From [Limnothrix rosea] IAM M-220 (GTDB lineage: Bacteria > Cyanobacteriota > Cyanobacteriia > Cyanobacteriales > MRBY01), in NCBI RefSeq assembly GCF_001904615.1, contig NZ_MRBY01000010.1, forward strand, positions 52,837-116,836: DNA of 64,000 bases, written 5' to 3'. Below the pieces are notes generated by a model. The model made no database searches. It had not been told where the DNA came from and was given only the letters and a program-made list of their open reading frames with translations. Made by a program: the position numbers and the translations under genes. Numbering within the stretch: the first letter of the stretch is position 1; every line of letters starts with the position of its first letter. Shown here one piece after another: positions 45,104-54,491 of this stretch.

Positions 45104-46633
45104 TTATGGGTTTTTAAATGCTCCTAGGTCTAAATCACTATGATTTTGTAAAAAATTTAAGAGTTGAATATTAATTTTCTCAACGCCACCGTTAACATTT
45201 GATTCGACATTTAAGGGCATGACTGGATCATGGAGGGATAGGCGGAGTAAAAACCAACCATTTTGTTCTGGTGATTGGCAAGAGACACGAATACCTTCGT
45301 GATTTTTTGGGACAATTTGCCAATTCTCTTGTTGTTCTGCGAATATTTTTAATTGCTCAATAACTTGTAAGCCATAGGTTTTAAAGTCTGGGTCGGTAAT
45401 CTTAAAGCGAAACTCTTTGCTTTCTGCTGGTTCTTGAAGATTTGTAATTAAATCGGTAATTGTTTTGCCTTGTTCTTGAAGTTTTGCGACTTCTACTAAT
45501 AGCTTTGTGATGAGATATGCACCGTCATCGAGGAAGTGGTTTTCTTTCATTGCGCCATGGCCGGAGGTTTCGATGGCCAACCAGGATTCTTCTCCGGCTT
45601 GATTGAGGGCGATCGCCTGATTGATCACATTTTTATAGCCCCGTCGATATCGATAATGTCGGCCGCCCAGTTCTTGTTCGATAAATGTGGTCAAACCATC
45701 GGAGGTAATGGAGTCCGTCACAATGGTCGAGCCGGGATGAGCCTTTTGGACAATGACAGACATTAGGGCAATTAAACGATTGCGGTTAAGGGCTTTGCCG
45801 GCGCTATCCACAGCTGCACCGCGATCAACATCGGTGTCGAAGATAATGCCAAAATCTGCGTCATTGGCCACCACTGCTTCAGAAATTGCCGCCATTGCTG
45901 CTTTATTTTCGGGGTTGGGAATATGGTTTGGAAACAGGCCATCCGGGTCGAGAAATTGGCTGCCCCTTGTATCTGCTCCTAGGGGTTGTAAAACTCGGTC
46001 TACGTAAAAACCACCAGAACCGTTACCTGCATCCACAACAATTTTTAATCCTTGTAATGGCTGCTCAAAATTATGCTGGGAATTGACCCCTTCTCGAATT
46101 TTGGTCACTAATTGCCCGGCATAAACGGCCATTAAGTCCCGCTGGGTGACTTGGCCAGCAGGGGCGATCGCCTCAAACTGATTTACCGTCGCCAGCTCAA
46201 GAATAGCTTGAATATCTGGCTGATCTAAGCCGCCTTTTTTGGTGAAAAATTTCAGGCCATTACGGTTAAACGGCAGATGACTAGCTGTGAGCATAATTGC
46301 ACCATCACAATCGAATCCTTCAGTAATGGTGCTCATAAACATGGCGGGCGTGGAGGCGATCGCCACATCATAGACCGCTATCCCCAGGGACGTTAAACCC
46401 GTTGTAACCGCCTCACTTAAAGCCGGTCCCGATAACCGACTGTCCCGGCCAACTGCCACCCTTAAAGTCGTACTTGATTTCTCTAGGTACTGAGCTAACC
46501 AAGTCCCAAAAGCTTTGCCCAAAATGGTGACCCGCCCACCAGTCAGATTGACCGCTTCACCCGCAACACCCTCTAGGGCAACACCACGAATATCAGAGCC
46601 ATTTTGAAGTTGTGTCCAGTTAAAATCAGTCAT
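45104..46633 (-). CDS. phosphomannomutase/phosphoglucomutase family protein
   Basis: The 509-aa protein belongs to the alpha-D-phosphohexomutase superfamily. The phosphoserine loop is MLTASHLPFNRNGLKFF near residue 118, with catalytic Ser in TASHLP. The metal-binding loop is FDTDVDRGAAVD near 265, and the sugar-binding loop is ETSGHGAMKENHFLDDGAY near 355. The C-terminal phosphate-binding domain is present. It interconverts sugar 1- and 6-phosphates. Whether glucose or mannose is preferred is not readable. It may supply GDP-mannose for the fucose branch (fcl at 4.4 kb), but the genes are not linked. Confidence 0.9.
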   Translation of the reverse strand: MTDFNWTQLQNGSDIRGVALEGVAGEAVNLTGGRVTILGKAFGTWLAQYLEKSSTTLRVAVGRDSRLSGPALSEAVTTGLTSLGIAVYDVAIASTPAMFMSTITEGFDCDGAIMLTASHLPFNRNGLKFFTKKGGLDQPDIQAILELATVNQFEAIAPAGQVTQRDLMAVYAGQLVTKIREGVNSQHNFEQPLQGLKIVVDAGNGSGGFYVDRVLQPLGADTRGSQFLDPDGLFPNHIPNPENKAAMAAISEAVVANDADFGIIFDTDVDRGAAVDSAGKALNRNRLIALMSVIVQKAHPGSTIVTDSITSDGLTTFIEQELGGRHYRYRRGYKNVINQAIALNQAGEESWLAIETSGHGAMKENHFLDDGAYLITKLLVEVAKLQEQGKTITDLITNLQEPAESKEFRFKITDPDFKTYGLQVIEQLKIFAEQQENWQIVPKNHEGIRVSCQSPEQNGWFLLRLSLHDPVMPLNVESNVNGGVEKINIQLLNFLQNHSDLDLGAFKNP

Positions 46634-46775
46634 CGGCAGTTTAATAACAAAATCTTTCTAAGGGTAGAGATGAACAAATTTAATGTGCCACCACCCACGC
46701 CATTAATCAGTTGCCGCGAAAGACCCCCGCTTTCAGCAGTGGGATGGATAGCAGGTGAAGTGATAGCGAACAATC

Positions 46776-46958
46776 TTAGTCGGGACGCTCTTGAGACTGC
46801 ACGTAAGCTTTCAGCTCTTCAACGGTAACATCGCCACAGGATGCAGCGAAACAAGCACCTGTTTGAAATACACGCTTACCCCAATAGAACATCTTAAAGC
46901 TACTGGGGTAAGAATATCCGCCATATCTGTAGTCTGTAATAAAACCTCTAGCTTTCAT
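46776..46958 (-). pseudogene. tnpA: IS200/IS605 transposase TnpA, C-terminal fragment
   Basis: The 60-aa frame ends FYWGKRVFQTGACFAASCGD followed by VTVEELKAYVQSQ. This is the conserved close of Y1 transposases (HUH type), where the catalytic Tyr lies within the helix LKAYVQ. The N-terminal half, with the HUH motif, is missing, so the gene is inactive. Identification is from memory of the family close. Confidence 0.7.
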
Positions 46959-47019
46959 AAATCAAAGGAGAAAAGCTATACGACCAAGACAGCAGGCGGT
47001 TATAAACGAGAATGAGCTA

Positions 47020-47475
47020 AAGACATTTCTAACGACTTCAGACGGTTAAGAAATACAGTCCCCTCTGTTTCTCAAGCAAGGCGCTAACGAGATAGCACGG
47101 TTACAGCGGGTTTGAAGCCTAAAGGGGCAAGGTTCTAACAACTGGAACGCAGCGCGTGTAGCGTTAGCTAAAGCCCATAGAACGATTACTAACAAATGAC
47201 GGAATCGGTTTTGGAAGCTGGCCAATCGCCTAACTGATACTTACGATTACTTGTTTTTCGGGACGCTGAACATTAGCGTTATGAAGAAACTTTGGGGTCG
47301 CAAAGTATCGGACTTAGCATTTCGTGAGTTCACGATAATTCTAGAATGAGTTGCTAAGAAAAAAGGTAAGGTCGTGGATTATATCGACCTTTGGTATCCA
47401 AGCTCTAAGACTTGTAGCTGCTGCAACCATAAACTTGCGTCATTACCGTTGAACCTTGTTCTGCGGTGAGAGTAT
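47020..47475 (+). pseudogene. tnpB: TnpB (IS605 OrfB) remnant with stop codons
   Basis: The frame reads VALAKAHRTITNK, stop, RNRFWKLANRLTDTYDYLFF, then KKLWGRKVSDLAFREF, a stop in place of the usual Trp, VAKKKGKVVDYIDLWYPSSK and TCSCCNHKLASLPL. This is the RuvC/zinc-ribbon end of TnpB. At least two TGA codons and a third directly after the finger interrupt it. The distal zinc-finger Cys pair is lost. The N-terminal part is degraded in several frames. Confidence 0.75.
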
Positions 47476-47819
47476 GTCAATACCAAATCGTTTTGATCCG
47501 CATTAATCTCGGCGATCGCCCTCATCAAAAAGAATCACGTACGTATACCCTGTGAAAAAATCTTGCTTTGACCACGGATATTGATAAGCTGTGCTTTTAG
47601 TGTCTATTACTAATAATCAGTCTTGTTATGGAGACAATACCTCGCCCAGTATGGTTAGATGTATACCAATAGAAAAGCGAATTTTCATAGACTCGAGACT
47701 ATAAGCGAGAGTTCAACGATAATAACCCCGATAAATTAAGCTATTCGGGTTCGTTGCCAGAAAGGGTAGTTTTGCAGCCTGCCCTGTTCTATCCACGTCC
47801 TTATTAAGATGCCTGTTAT
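47476..47819 (+). promoter_or_regulatory. bicA upstream region
   Basis: These 344 bp should hold the bicA promoter. Visible structure is an inverted repeat AACCCCG (47724-47730) with TTCGGGTT (47744-47751). bicA is known to respond to inorganic carbon supply in PCC 7002 through CcmR-type regulators, but I cannot identify a binding site with confidence. Confidence 0.45.
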
Positions 47820-49520
47820 ATGCAGATAACCAACAAAATACATTTTCGGAATATCCGGGGAGATTTGTTTGGTGGTGTAACCGCTGCCATCATTGCCCTA
47901 CCCATGGCCCTAGCCTTCGGCGTTGCCTCTGGTGCTGGCCCTGTTGCTGGTTTGTGGGGAGCCGTCCTTGTCGGTTTCTTTGCTGCTCTTTTTGGCGGCA
48001 CCGCGACATTGATTTCTGAGCCCACAGGTCCGATGACCGTTGTGCTGACTGGTATCATCGCGAACTTTATTGCTCAGGAAGGTACCGAGCAAGGTTTAGC
48101 TATGGCCTTTACCGTCGTCATGATGGCGGGTGTGTTTCAGATTATCTTTGGACTACTGAAGCTCGGCCGTTATGTAACCATGATGCCCTACACCGTCATT
48201 TCTGGCTTCATGTCAGGTATCGGTATCATTTTAGTAATTTTGCAAATTGCGCCATTTCTGGGACAGGGGAGTCCTGGTGGGGGCGTTGTTGGCACGCTTA
48301 GGGCGATTCCAGAGTTGTTGAGCAATGTCCAGCCTACTGAAACTCTTTTAGCAGCGGGCACTGTGGCAATTATCTGGTTTATGCCAGAAAAAATTAAGAA
48401 GCTTGTTCCCCCTCAGCTTGTGGCTTTGGTTGCTGGGACAGTTATTTCTTTATTTGTTTTCCCTAATGCTGATCAGATTCGTCGCATTGGTGAAATTCCT
48501 GCTGGTTTCCCTAGCCTTATCATGCCGACTTTTGCTGCTGAACATCTCCAGATTATGGTGATTGATGCGGCGGTGCTGGGCATGTTGGGCTGTATTGATG
48601 CGTTGCTGACATCGATGGTGGCGGATAGTTTGACCCGTACTGAGCATGATTCTAATAAGGAGCTGCTTGGGCAGGGTCTTGGCAATATTGTGTCAGGTTT
48701 ATTTGGCGGTCTTGCTGGTGCGGGTGCAACCATGGGTACTGTGGTAAACATCCAAAGTGGTGGTCGTTCTGCTCTGTCTGGCCTTAGTCGTGCTCTGATT
48801 CTCTTGGTTGTGATTCTCGGTGCTTCAGGTCTTGCGGCAAATATTCCTTTAGCCGTGCTGGCGGGTATTGCGCTAAAGGTTGGTATCGACATTATTGACT
48901 GGGATTTCTTGAAGCGTGCCCATACGATTTCTTGGAAGGGGGCGCTCATTATGTATGGCGTTATCTTGCTTACGGTCTTGGTTGATTTGATTGTTGCGGT
49001 GGGTATTGGTTTATTTATTGCTAATATTCTCACTATTGATAAGATGAGCCGTCTCCAGTCTGAGAGTGTGCGGTCTATTTCTGATGCTGATGATGCTATG
49101 GATCTCACGGCGGAGGAGCAGCGCTGGCTCGATGAGGCGAATGGTCGGGTACTTTTCTTCCAACTTAGTGGTCCGATGATTTTTGGTGTTGCGAAGGCGA
49201 TCGCCCGTGAACATAATGCGATCCAAGACTGTGATGCTATTGTCTTTGATATCTCCGATGTGCCCCATATGGGGGTTACGGCTTCTTTGGCGCTGGAAAA
49301 TGCCATTGAAGAAGCGGTAGATAAGGGGCGTGAAGTTTTTCTTGTCGGTGCTGCGGGTCAAACCCGTCGCCGCCTTGAAAAGCTCAAGCTTTTCCGTAAG
49401 GTTTCTCCGGAACGTTGTCTGATGTCTCGTGAAGAGGCGCTGAAGCAGGCAACGTTTCAAGTTGCTTCTGGTACGTCTTCTGATGGTGACTATTTCGATA
49501 AAGCAGCGTCGACGGTATAA
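47820..49520 (+). CDS. bicA: BicA, SulP-family Na+-dependent bicarbonate transporter
   Basis: The 566-aa protein starts MQITNKIHFRNIRGDLFGGV and follows PCC 7002 BicA closely as I remember it, including SEPTGPMTVV, GLFGGLAGAGATMGTVVNIQ and FQLSGPMIFGVAKAIAREHN. Membrane helices fill residues about 15-410, and a cytoplasmic STAS domain follows (about 435-545). BicA takes up bicarbonate with Na+ at high rate and modest affinity for the CO2-concentrating mechanism. It is first in a run of Na+ exporters, with a hairpin between it and the next gene. Confidence 0.96.
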   Translation: MQITNKIHFRNIRGDLFGGVTAAIIALPMALAFGVASGAGPVAGLWGAVLVGFFAALFGGTATLISEPTGPMTVVLTGIIANFIAQEGTEQGLAMAFTVVMMAGVFQIIFGLLKLGRYVTMMPYTVISGFMSGIGIILVILQIAPFLGQGSPGGGVVGTLRAIPELLSNVQPTETLLAAGTVAIIWFMPEKIKKLVPPQLVALVAGTVISLFVFPNADQIRRIGEIPAGFPSLIMPTFAAEHLQIMVIDAAVLGMLGCIDALLTSMVADSLTRTEHDSNKELLGQGLGNIVSGLFGGLAGAGATMGTVVNIQSGGRSALSGLSRALILLVVILGASGLAANIPLAVLAGIALKVGIDIIDWDFLKRAHTISWKGALIMYGVILLTVLVDLIVAVGIGLFIANILTIDKMSRLQSESVRSISDADDAMDLTAEEQRWLDEANGRVLFFQLSGPMIFGVAKAIAREHNAIQDCDAIVFDISDVPHMGVTASLALENAIEEAVDKGREVFLVGAAGQTRRRLEKLKLFRKVSPERCLMSREEALKQATFQVASGTSSDGDYFDKAASTV

Positions 49521-49543
49521 CTGTTGGTTTCCCTTGCAACTTT

Positions 49544-49598
49544 GGCGATCGCCTCTCTTGATTTTTAACGAGATAGGCGGAGGCGATCGCCCCTTTTT
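49544..49598 (+). terminator. hairpin built from two HIP1 sites after bicA
   Basis: GGCGATCGCCTC (49544-49555) and GAGGCGATCGCC (49580-49591) form a perfect 12-bp stem across 24 nt. A T-rich tract (cccttttttc) follows directly. It reads as a terminator or attenuator between bicA and the antiporter gene. Confidence 0.7.
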
Positions 49599-49643
49599 TC
49601 TCAGTCTAACTAAATCCATAGACATCAAAAACTTTATAAACAT

Positions 49644-51098
49644 ATGGCTTTTCCGACTTTACAACTCGACTTTGGGCACGACTTGCTCCAATTAATGAGT
49701 TTCAATTTTGATAAATTCCGGTCTTTTAGCGGTTTCACCCTAGCCACAACACCCGAATCAGAATATGGTTCCTATGTATTAACAGGTGTGTTGATGACCA
49801 TTGTGGTGATCTACGCCATGAGTAAAATTGGTGGCGAACTGTCCAAGCGCGTCGGTTTACCCCCTGTTCTTGGTGAACTGCTCGGTGGCGTTTTAGTCGG
49901 TGTTTCTGCACTACACCTCATTGTTTTTCCCGAAACCGGTGCCCTAGGTACAGACTCTTTAATGATGTCGGTTCTCCAGCGGCTTGGAGATCTCGATGCG
50001 ATCGCCGTCGAGCATATTTTCGAAAGCCAAAGCGAAGTAATTTCCGTCTTGGCAGAACTCGGCGTTATCGTTCTTTTGTTTGAGATTGGTCTAGAGTCAG
50101 ACTTACGCGAACTCACAAAAGTCGGTTCCCAAGCCGCCGTTGTTGCCATCGTTGGTGTTGTCGCTCCTTTCCTACTCGGTACAGTTGGTCTTGTGACCCT
50201 ATTCCAAGCGCCGATTATTCCCGCAATTTTTGCTGGTGCAGCCTTAACCGCGACCAGTATTGGTATCACCTCAAAGGTACTATCAGATTTAGGACAGCTC
50301 AAATCCACCGAAGGCACCATTATTGTCGGTGCTGCTGTCATTGACGATGTGCTCGGTATTATCGTTCTCGCCGTCGTTGCGAGTCTTGCTAAAACGGGTG
50401 AAGTTGATTTATTAAACGTTGTTTACCTCATCGTTGGTGCGTCAACCTTTCTACTCGGTTCTATTCTGCTGGGTAAATTTTTTAATAAAAGCTTTGAGGC
50501 GATCGCCGGAAAATTACAAACCCGCGGTGCACTATTGATTCCGGCCTGTGCCTTTGCCTTAATTATGGCAATTATCGCTAACTCCATTCACCTAGAAGCA
50601 ATCCTTGGTGCCTTTGCCGCAGGTCTAGTCCTCGACGAAACCGATTTGCGCAAAGAACTTGATCGTTTGGTGATGCCCGTTGCTGATTTGCTTGTTCCCA
50701 TCTTCTTCGTTACGGTCGGTGCAAAAGCAGATCTTGGTGTGCTTAACCCCTTCGTCGAAGAAAATCGTGCCGGTCTAATCATTGCAACCTTCCTCGTCGT
50801 TGTAGCTATTATCGGTAAAGTGATTACGGGTTGGGCGGTCTTCGGTAAGCCCGGCATTAACCGCTTAGCCGTTGGTTTCGGCATGATTCCCCGTGGTGAA
50901 GTTGGCCTTGTTTTTGCCGGCATTGGTTCTGCCAGTGGTGTTTTAGATAAGCCCCTCGAAGCAGCAATTATTGTGATGGTGATTGTCACCACATTTATTG
51001 CGCCACCGCTACTCCAGATGGTGTTAGACAATCCTGGTGATGGCGATATCGATGGCACAGATACGGAGCTAGAAAAGCCCTATGTTCTGGCTGAATAA
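49644..51098 (+). CDS. CPA2-family Na+/H+ antiporter
   Basis: The 484-aa membrane protein has about 12 helices with the cation/proton antiporter core: ELLGGVLVGVSALHL near 78, LLFEIGLESDLREL near 146, AVIDDVLGIIVLAVV near 232 with the paired Asp residues, and IPRGEVGLVFAGIGSASG near 415. It exports Na+ in exchange for protons (family knowledge). Its position directly after bicA suggests it recycles the Na+ imported with bicarbonate. The bicA-antiporter pairing is also what I recall for PCC 7002. Confidence 0.9.
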   Translation: MAFPTLQLDFGHDLLQLMSFNFDKFRSFSGFTLATTPESEYGSYVLTGVLMTIVVIYAMSKIGGELSKRVGLPPVLGELLGGVLVGVSALHLIVFPETGALGTDSLMMSVLQRLGDLDAIAVEHIFESQSEVISVLAELGVIVLLFEIGLESDLRELTKVGSQAAVVAIVGVVAPFLLGTVGLVTLFQAPIIPAIFAGAALTATSIGITSKVLSDLGQLKSTEGTIIVGAAVIDDVLGIIVLAVVASLAKTGEVDLLNVVYLIVGASTFLLGSILLGKFFNKSFEAIAGKLQTRGALLIPACAFALIMAIIANSIHLEAILGAFAAGLVLDETDLRKELDRLVMPVADLLVPIFFVTVGAKADLGVLNPFVEENRAGLIIATFLVVVAIIGKVITGWAVFGKPGINRLAVGFGMIPRGEVGLVFAGIGSASGVLDKPLEAAIIVMVIVTTFIAPPLLQMVLDNPGDGDIDGTDTELEKPYVLAE

Positions 51099-51160
51099 TC
51101 CTTGGCAAAATTGACTTGAAGCGTTTTTAATATTTTTAAGTTTTACCTTCCTCGCTTTGT

Positions 51161-51183
51161 ACTCTCCCCTTTTTGGGGAGAGT
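51161..51183 (+). terminator. 9-bp perfect hairpin between antiporter and mrpC
   Basis: ACTCTCCCC and GGGGAGAGT form a perfect stem with a 5-T loop. The following bases (CTTCTTCC) are pyrimidine-rich but not a clean U tract, so read-through into mrpC is possible. Confidence 0.65.
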
Positions 51184-51221
51184 CTTCTTCCTAATTACCC
51201 AAAGTTTTGTTTTTTGTGTCT

Positions 51222-51566
51222 ATGGCCTTTCTCGAAACCTGCGTATTTGGTGTCATCTTTATTGGCTTTTTTGGCATCATTTTTAAGAAAAACCTAATCA
51301 TGAAAATCCTCGCGATGGACGTGATGAGTACTGGGGTGATCGCTTATTACATTCTTGTGGCTGCCCGTGGTGGGATTTTTGCGCCGATTGTGGATGATGC
51401 TCAGGAAACAGTGGCTTATGCCGATCCGGTGCCCCAGGCTGTGATTTTAACGGCAATTGTCATTGGATTTTCGATTCAGGCGTTGATGCTGGTCGGTGTC
51501 ATGAAGTTGTCGCGGGATAATCCAACCTTAGAGACGAGAGAGATCGAGAAAATTCACACCCCATGA
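51222..51566 (+). CDS. mrpC: Mrp antiporter subunit C
   Basis: The protein is 114 aa from ATG 51222 (a TTG at 51207 would add five residues). It is NuoK-like, with three membrane helices and a core KKNLIMKILAMDVMSTGVIA and QAVILTAIVIGFSIQALML. MrpC is a small core subunit of the multi-subunit Na+/H+ antiporter. The stop codon overlaps the start of mrpD1 (ATGA), marking the start of a tightly coupled operon. Confidence 0.9.
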   Translation: MAFLETCVFGVIFIGFFGIIFKKNLIMKILAMDVMSTGVIAYYILVAARGGIFAPIVDDAQETVAYADPVPQAVILTAIVIGFSIQALMLVGVMKLSRDNPTLETREIEKIHTP

Positions 51567-53011
51567 TGCACGACATTACAATCATTTGGATTTTATTGCC
51601 GTTCGTTATCGGTTTTAGTATTTATCTGTTGCCACAGATAGATCGCTATCTCGCGTTATTGGTTTTCTCTGCTTCGTTGGGTTTTGGGACGGTACAGATT
51701 TTTCAGCCGGAACCTTATCAACTGCACTTACTGGATAGTTTTGGGGTAACGCTACAGGTCAGTGGTCAGAGCGGCTATTTTATTTTGACTAATGCATTGG
51801 TGGCGATCGCCATTATTTTGTATTGCTTTAATAGCCCAAAGAGTGCCTTCTTTTTTACTCAGCTCACTATTTTGCATGGTGCAGTGAATGCTGTGTTTAT
51901 CTGTGCGGATCTGATGAGTTTGTATGTGGCTCTGGAGGCGATCGGCGTTTCGGCGTTTTTGTTGATGATTTATCAGCGTACTGACCGCTCTATTTGGGTC
52001 GGGCTGAGGTATTTATTTATTAGCAATACGGCGATGCTGTTTTTCCTCATCGGGGCGGTGCAGGTTTATCAGGCGAATAATTCCTTTGCTTATGCGGGAT
52101 TAGCCAATGCGCCCATTGAGGCGATCGCCCTGCTCTTTATCGGCCTACTCACCAAAGGCGGCATTTTTGTGTCAGGCCTGTGGTTACCCTTGACCCACTC
52201 AGAATCAGAAACGCCCGTCTCAGCAATGTTGTCGGGTGTTGTGGTGAAAGCGGGTATTTTTCCTTTGATGCAATTTGCATTGCTCGTGGACAGCATCAAT
52301 CCGATTGTGAGGCTGTTTGGAATGGGAACCGCGTTACTGGGTGTGAGCTATGCCGTATTTGAGAAGGATTCCAAGCGGATGTTGGCTTTTCATACGGTGT
52401 CCCAGTTGGGATTTGTTCTGGCAGCCCCTGCGGTGGGTGGTTTTTATGCCCTCAGCCATGGTTTGGTGAAATCAGTGTTGTTTTTGCTCGCCGGAAATTT
52501 ACCGAGTCGTAATTTTAAAGAGCTTAAGAAAACGGGTATTGCCACCAATCTTTGGATTCCCTTGGCGATCGCCAGTCTTTCCATCTCAGGAATGCCCTTA
52601 CTCGCGGGTTATAGTGCGAAAGTTTTAATCCTGAAAAATATTGAATCTTGGCAGGAAATTGGCATGAACCTTGCCGCTGTAGGAACCGCTATTTCTTTTT
52701 CAAAGTTTTTGTTTTTACCCCATTCTCCAGAACTGAAAGGCAAGGCATTTTCCACTAATAATTGGGGCTTTTGGGCGGCGATCGCCCTTTTACTGGGGGG
52801 CTTGTTCATCACCAATGGCTTTTATTTAGACGCTTATAAACTGAGCAATTTCCCCAAGGCACTGATCACGATTGCCATCGGTTGGGGCGCTTACTGGCTA
52901 ATTTTTCAAAAATTGTCAATCAAATTACCGCGTGTTGTGGAGCAATTTGAACACCTCGTTGGCGCGATGAGTCTTGTTTTAACTGGTTTGTTTTGGATGG
53001 TATGGGCATGA
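51563..53011 (+). CDS. mrpD1: Mrp antiporter subunit D, copy 1
   Basis: This 482-aa protein has about 14 helices of the NuoL/M/N-like proton-pumping type. The key Glu lies in YVALEAIGVSAFLLM near residue 125, and the Lys in GLLTKGGIFVSGLWLP with TPVSAMLSGVVVKAGIFPL. It and the next gene are tandem duplicates with long near-identical stretches. It begins by ATGA overlap with mrpC. NuoL-like subunits of Mrp carry the ion path. Confidence 0.9.
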   Translation: MMHDITIIWILLPFVIGFSIYLLPQIDRYLALLVFSASLGFGTVQIFQPEPYQLHLLDSFGVTLQVSGQSGYFILTNALVAIAIILYCFNSPKSAFFFTQLTILHGAVNAVFICADLMSLYVALEAIGVSAFLLMIYQRTDRSIWVGLRYLFISNTAMLFFLIGAVQVYQANNSFAYAGLANAPIEAIALLFIGLLTKGGIFVSGLWLPLTHSESETPVSAMLSGVVVKAGIFPLMQFALLVDSINPIVRLFGMGTALLGVSYAVFEKDSKRMLAFHTVSQLGFVLAAPAVGGFYALSHGLVKSVLFLLAGNLPSRNFKELKKTGIATNLWIPLAIASLSISGMPLLAGYSAKVLILKNIESWQEIGMNLAAVGTAISFSKFLFLPHSPELKGKAFSTNNWGFWAAIALLLGGLFITNGFYLDAYKLSNFPKALITIAIGWGAYWLIFQKLSIKLPRVVEQFEHLVGAMSLVLTGLFWMVWA

Positions 53012-53051
53012 ACAATTTAGAGCGATCGCTAATTAAGGGAGGACAACAACC

Positions 53052-54491
53052 ATGATGAATGAATTGACGATTGGCTGGGTGATTTCCCCCTTTGTCGTGG
53101 GCTTTAGCATCTATTTGCTACCAAAAATTGACCGCTATCTGGCGATTTTGGTATCGATTTCGTCGCTGATCTTTGGTCTGGTACAAATTTTTCAGCCAGA
53201 ACCCTACAGCCTCAAGCTCCTTGATAGCTATGGCGTAGATTTACTGGTGGATGATCAGAGTGGTTATTTCATTTTGACCAATGCGGCGGTGGCGATCGCC
53301 GTGACAGTGTATTGCTGGAAAAGTACGAAAAGCGCTTTTTTCTTTACCCAGCTCGTCATTTTGCAGGGGGCGCTGAATGCCGTCTTTATTTGCGCGGATC
53401 TGATTAGTCTGTATGTGGCCCTCGAAGCCATTAGTATCGCGGCGTTTCTGCTAATGACCTACCAGCGGACAGACCGTTCCATTTGGATTGGTCTGAGGTA
53501 TCTGTTCCTGAGTAATACGGCCATGCTGTTTTATTTAATGGGGGCACTGCTGGTTTATCAGGCGACAAAATCCTTTTCCTACGCTGGTTTAGCCGAAGCA
53601 CCTAATGAGGCGATCGCCTTGATTTTTCTCGGTTTACTCACCAAAGGCGGTGTATTTGTCTCAGGACTGTGGTTGCCCTTGACCCACTCAGAATCAGACA
53701 CACCCGTGTCGGCAATGTTGTCCGGTGTGGTGGTGAAAGCCGGTATTTTTCCCCTATTGCGCTGCGGCATTTTAGTGCCAGACCTTGACCCTTGGCTCAG
53801 ATTTTTTGGGGTGGCAACTGCGCTACTGGGCATTAGCTTCGCCATCCTCGAAACCGATGCCAAACGTCTTTTAGCCTTTAGTACCATCTCAAAATTGGGA
53901 TTGTTGCTCTCCGCCCCGGCGGTGGCGGGATTAGCGGCTCTGTCCCACGGTTTAGTGAAATCCTCTTTATTTTTGATGGCGGGTCAATTGCCCACGCGCA
54001 AATTTAGGGAGCTGCGCGAAACCACGATTTCGACAACCCTCTGGATACCCTTGGCGATCGCCTGCCTCTCAATGGTGGGCATGCCCTTGCTCGTTGGGTT
54101 TAGCTCGAAAGTGCTACTCCTAAAAAATATTGAACCTTGGCAAGAAATCGGGTTAAATATCGCTGCCGTCGGTACAGCATTAGCCTTCGCCAAATTTCTG
54201 TTTATTCCCCACGATGCGGCGACAAAGTTTGAAGCAAAAAGCGTCACATTCTGGGGGGCGATCGTCTGGCTCCTAAGCGGTGTTGTCTTAGCCAATGGTT
54301 TTTACATAGAGGCCTACGAGTTGTCCAATATCCCCAAGGCACTGATTAAAATCGCCATTGGTTGGGCGTTATATTGGCTAATTATGAAGCGCCTCGAACT
54401 CAAATTACCCCGTATATTTGAAGAATTTGAACAGCTCATCGGTGGCATGAGCATTGTCTTAACCGGATTATTTTGGATGGTGACCCTATGA
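53052..54491 (+). CDS. mrpD2: Mrp antiporter subunit D, copy 2
   Basis: This 479-aa protein is clearly paralogous to its upstream neighbour: both share ICADLxSLYVALEAI, GLLTKGG and SAMLSGVVVKAGIFPL. A strong ribosome site GGGAGGA precedes the ATG. The 40-bp gap to mrpD1 is the only larger gap in the operon's core. In Bacillus Mrp, MrpA and MrpD are separate large subunits. Here the twin D genes probably play those two ion-conducting roles. Confidence 0.9.
   Translation: MMNELTIGWVISPFVVGFSIYLLPKIDRYLAILVSISSLIFGLVQIFQPEPYSLKLLDSYGVDLLVDDQSGYFILTNAAVAIAVTVYCWKSTKSAFFFTQLVILQGALNAVFICADLISLYVALEAISIAAFLLMTYQRTDRSIWIGLRYLFLSNTAMLFYLMGALLVYQATKSFSYAGLAEAPNEAIALIFLGLLTKGGVFVSGLWLPLTHSESDTPVSAMLSGVVVKAGIFPLLRCGILVPDLDPWLRFFGVATALLGISFAILETDAKRLLAFSTISKLGLLLSAPAVAGLAALSHGLVKSSLFLMAGQLPTRKFRELRETTISTTLWIPLAIACLSMVGMPLLVGFSSKVLLLKNIEPWQEIGLNIAAVGTALAFAKFLFIPHDAATKFEAKSVTFWGAIVWLLSGVVLANGFYIEAYELSNIPKALIKIAIGWALYWLIMKRLELKLPRIFEEFEQLIGGMSIVLTGLFWMVTL

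Larger units (their letters stand above)
46712..47475. mobile_element. decayed IS605-type insertion sequence
   Basis: A leftward TnpA C-terminal fragment (46776-46958) and a rightward TnpB fragment (about 47020-47470) lie back to back. This is the divergent gene order of IS605-type elements. A short palindrome, CCCCGCT/AGCAGTGGG near 46720-46736, sits beyond the tnpA end, where the left-end hairpin is expected. No intact right end was seen after the TnpB zinc-finger region. Confidence 0.7.

Noticed and set aside
48473..49643. Long leftward ORFs opposite bicA
   Set aside because: They are antisense shadows of the SulP gene, rich in Ser/Thr/Pro, without start signals or motifs.
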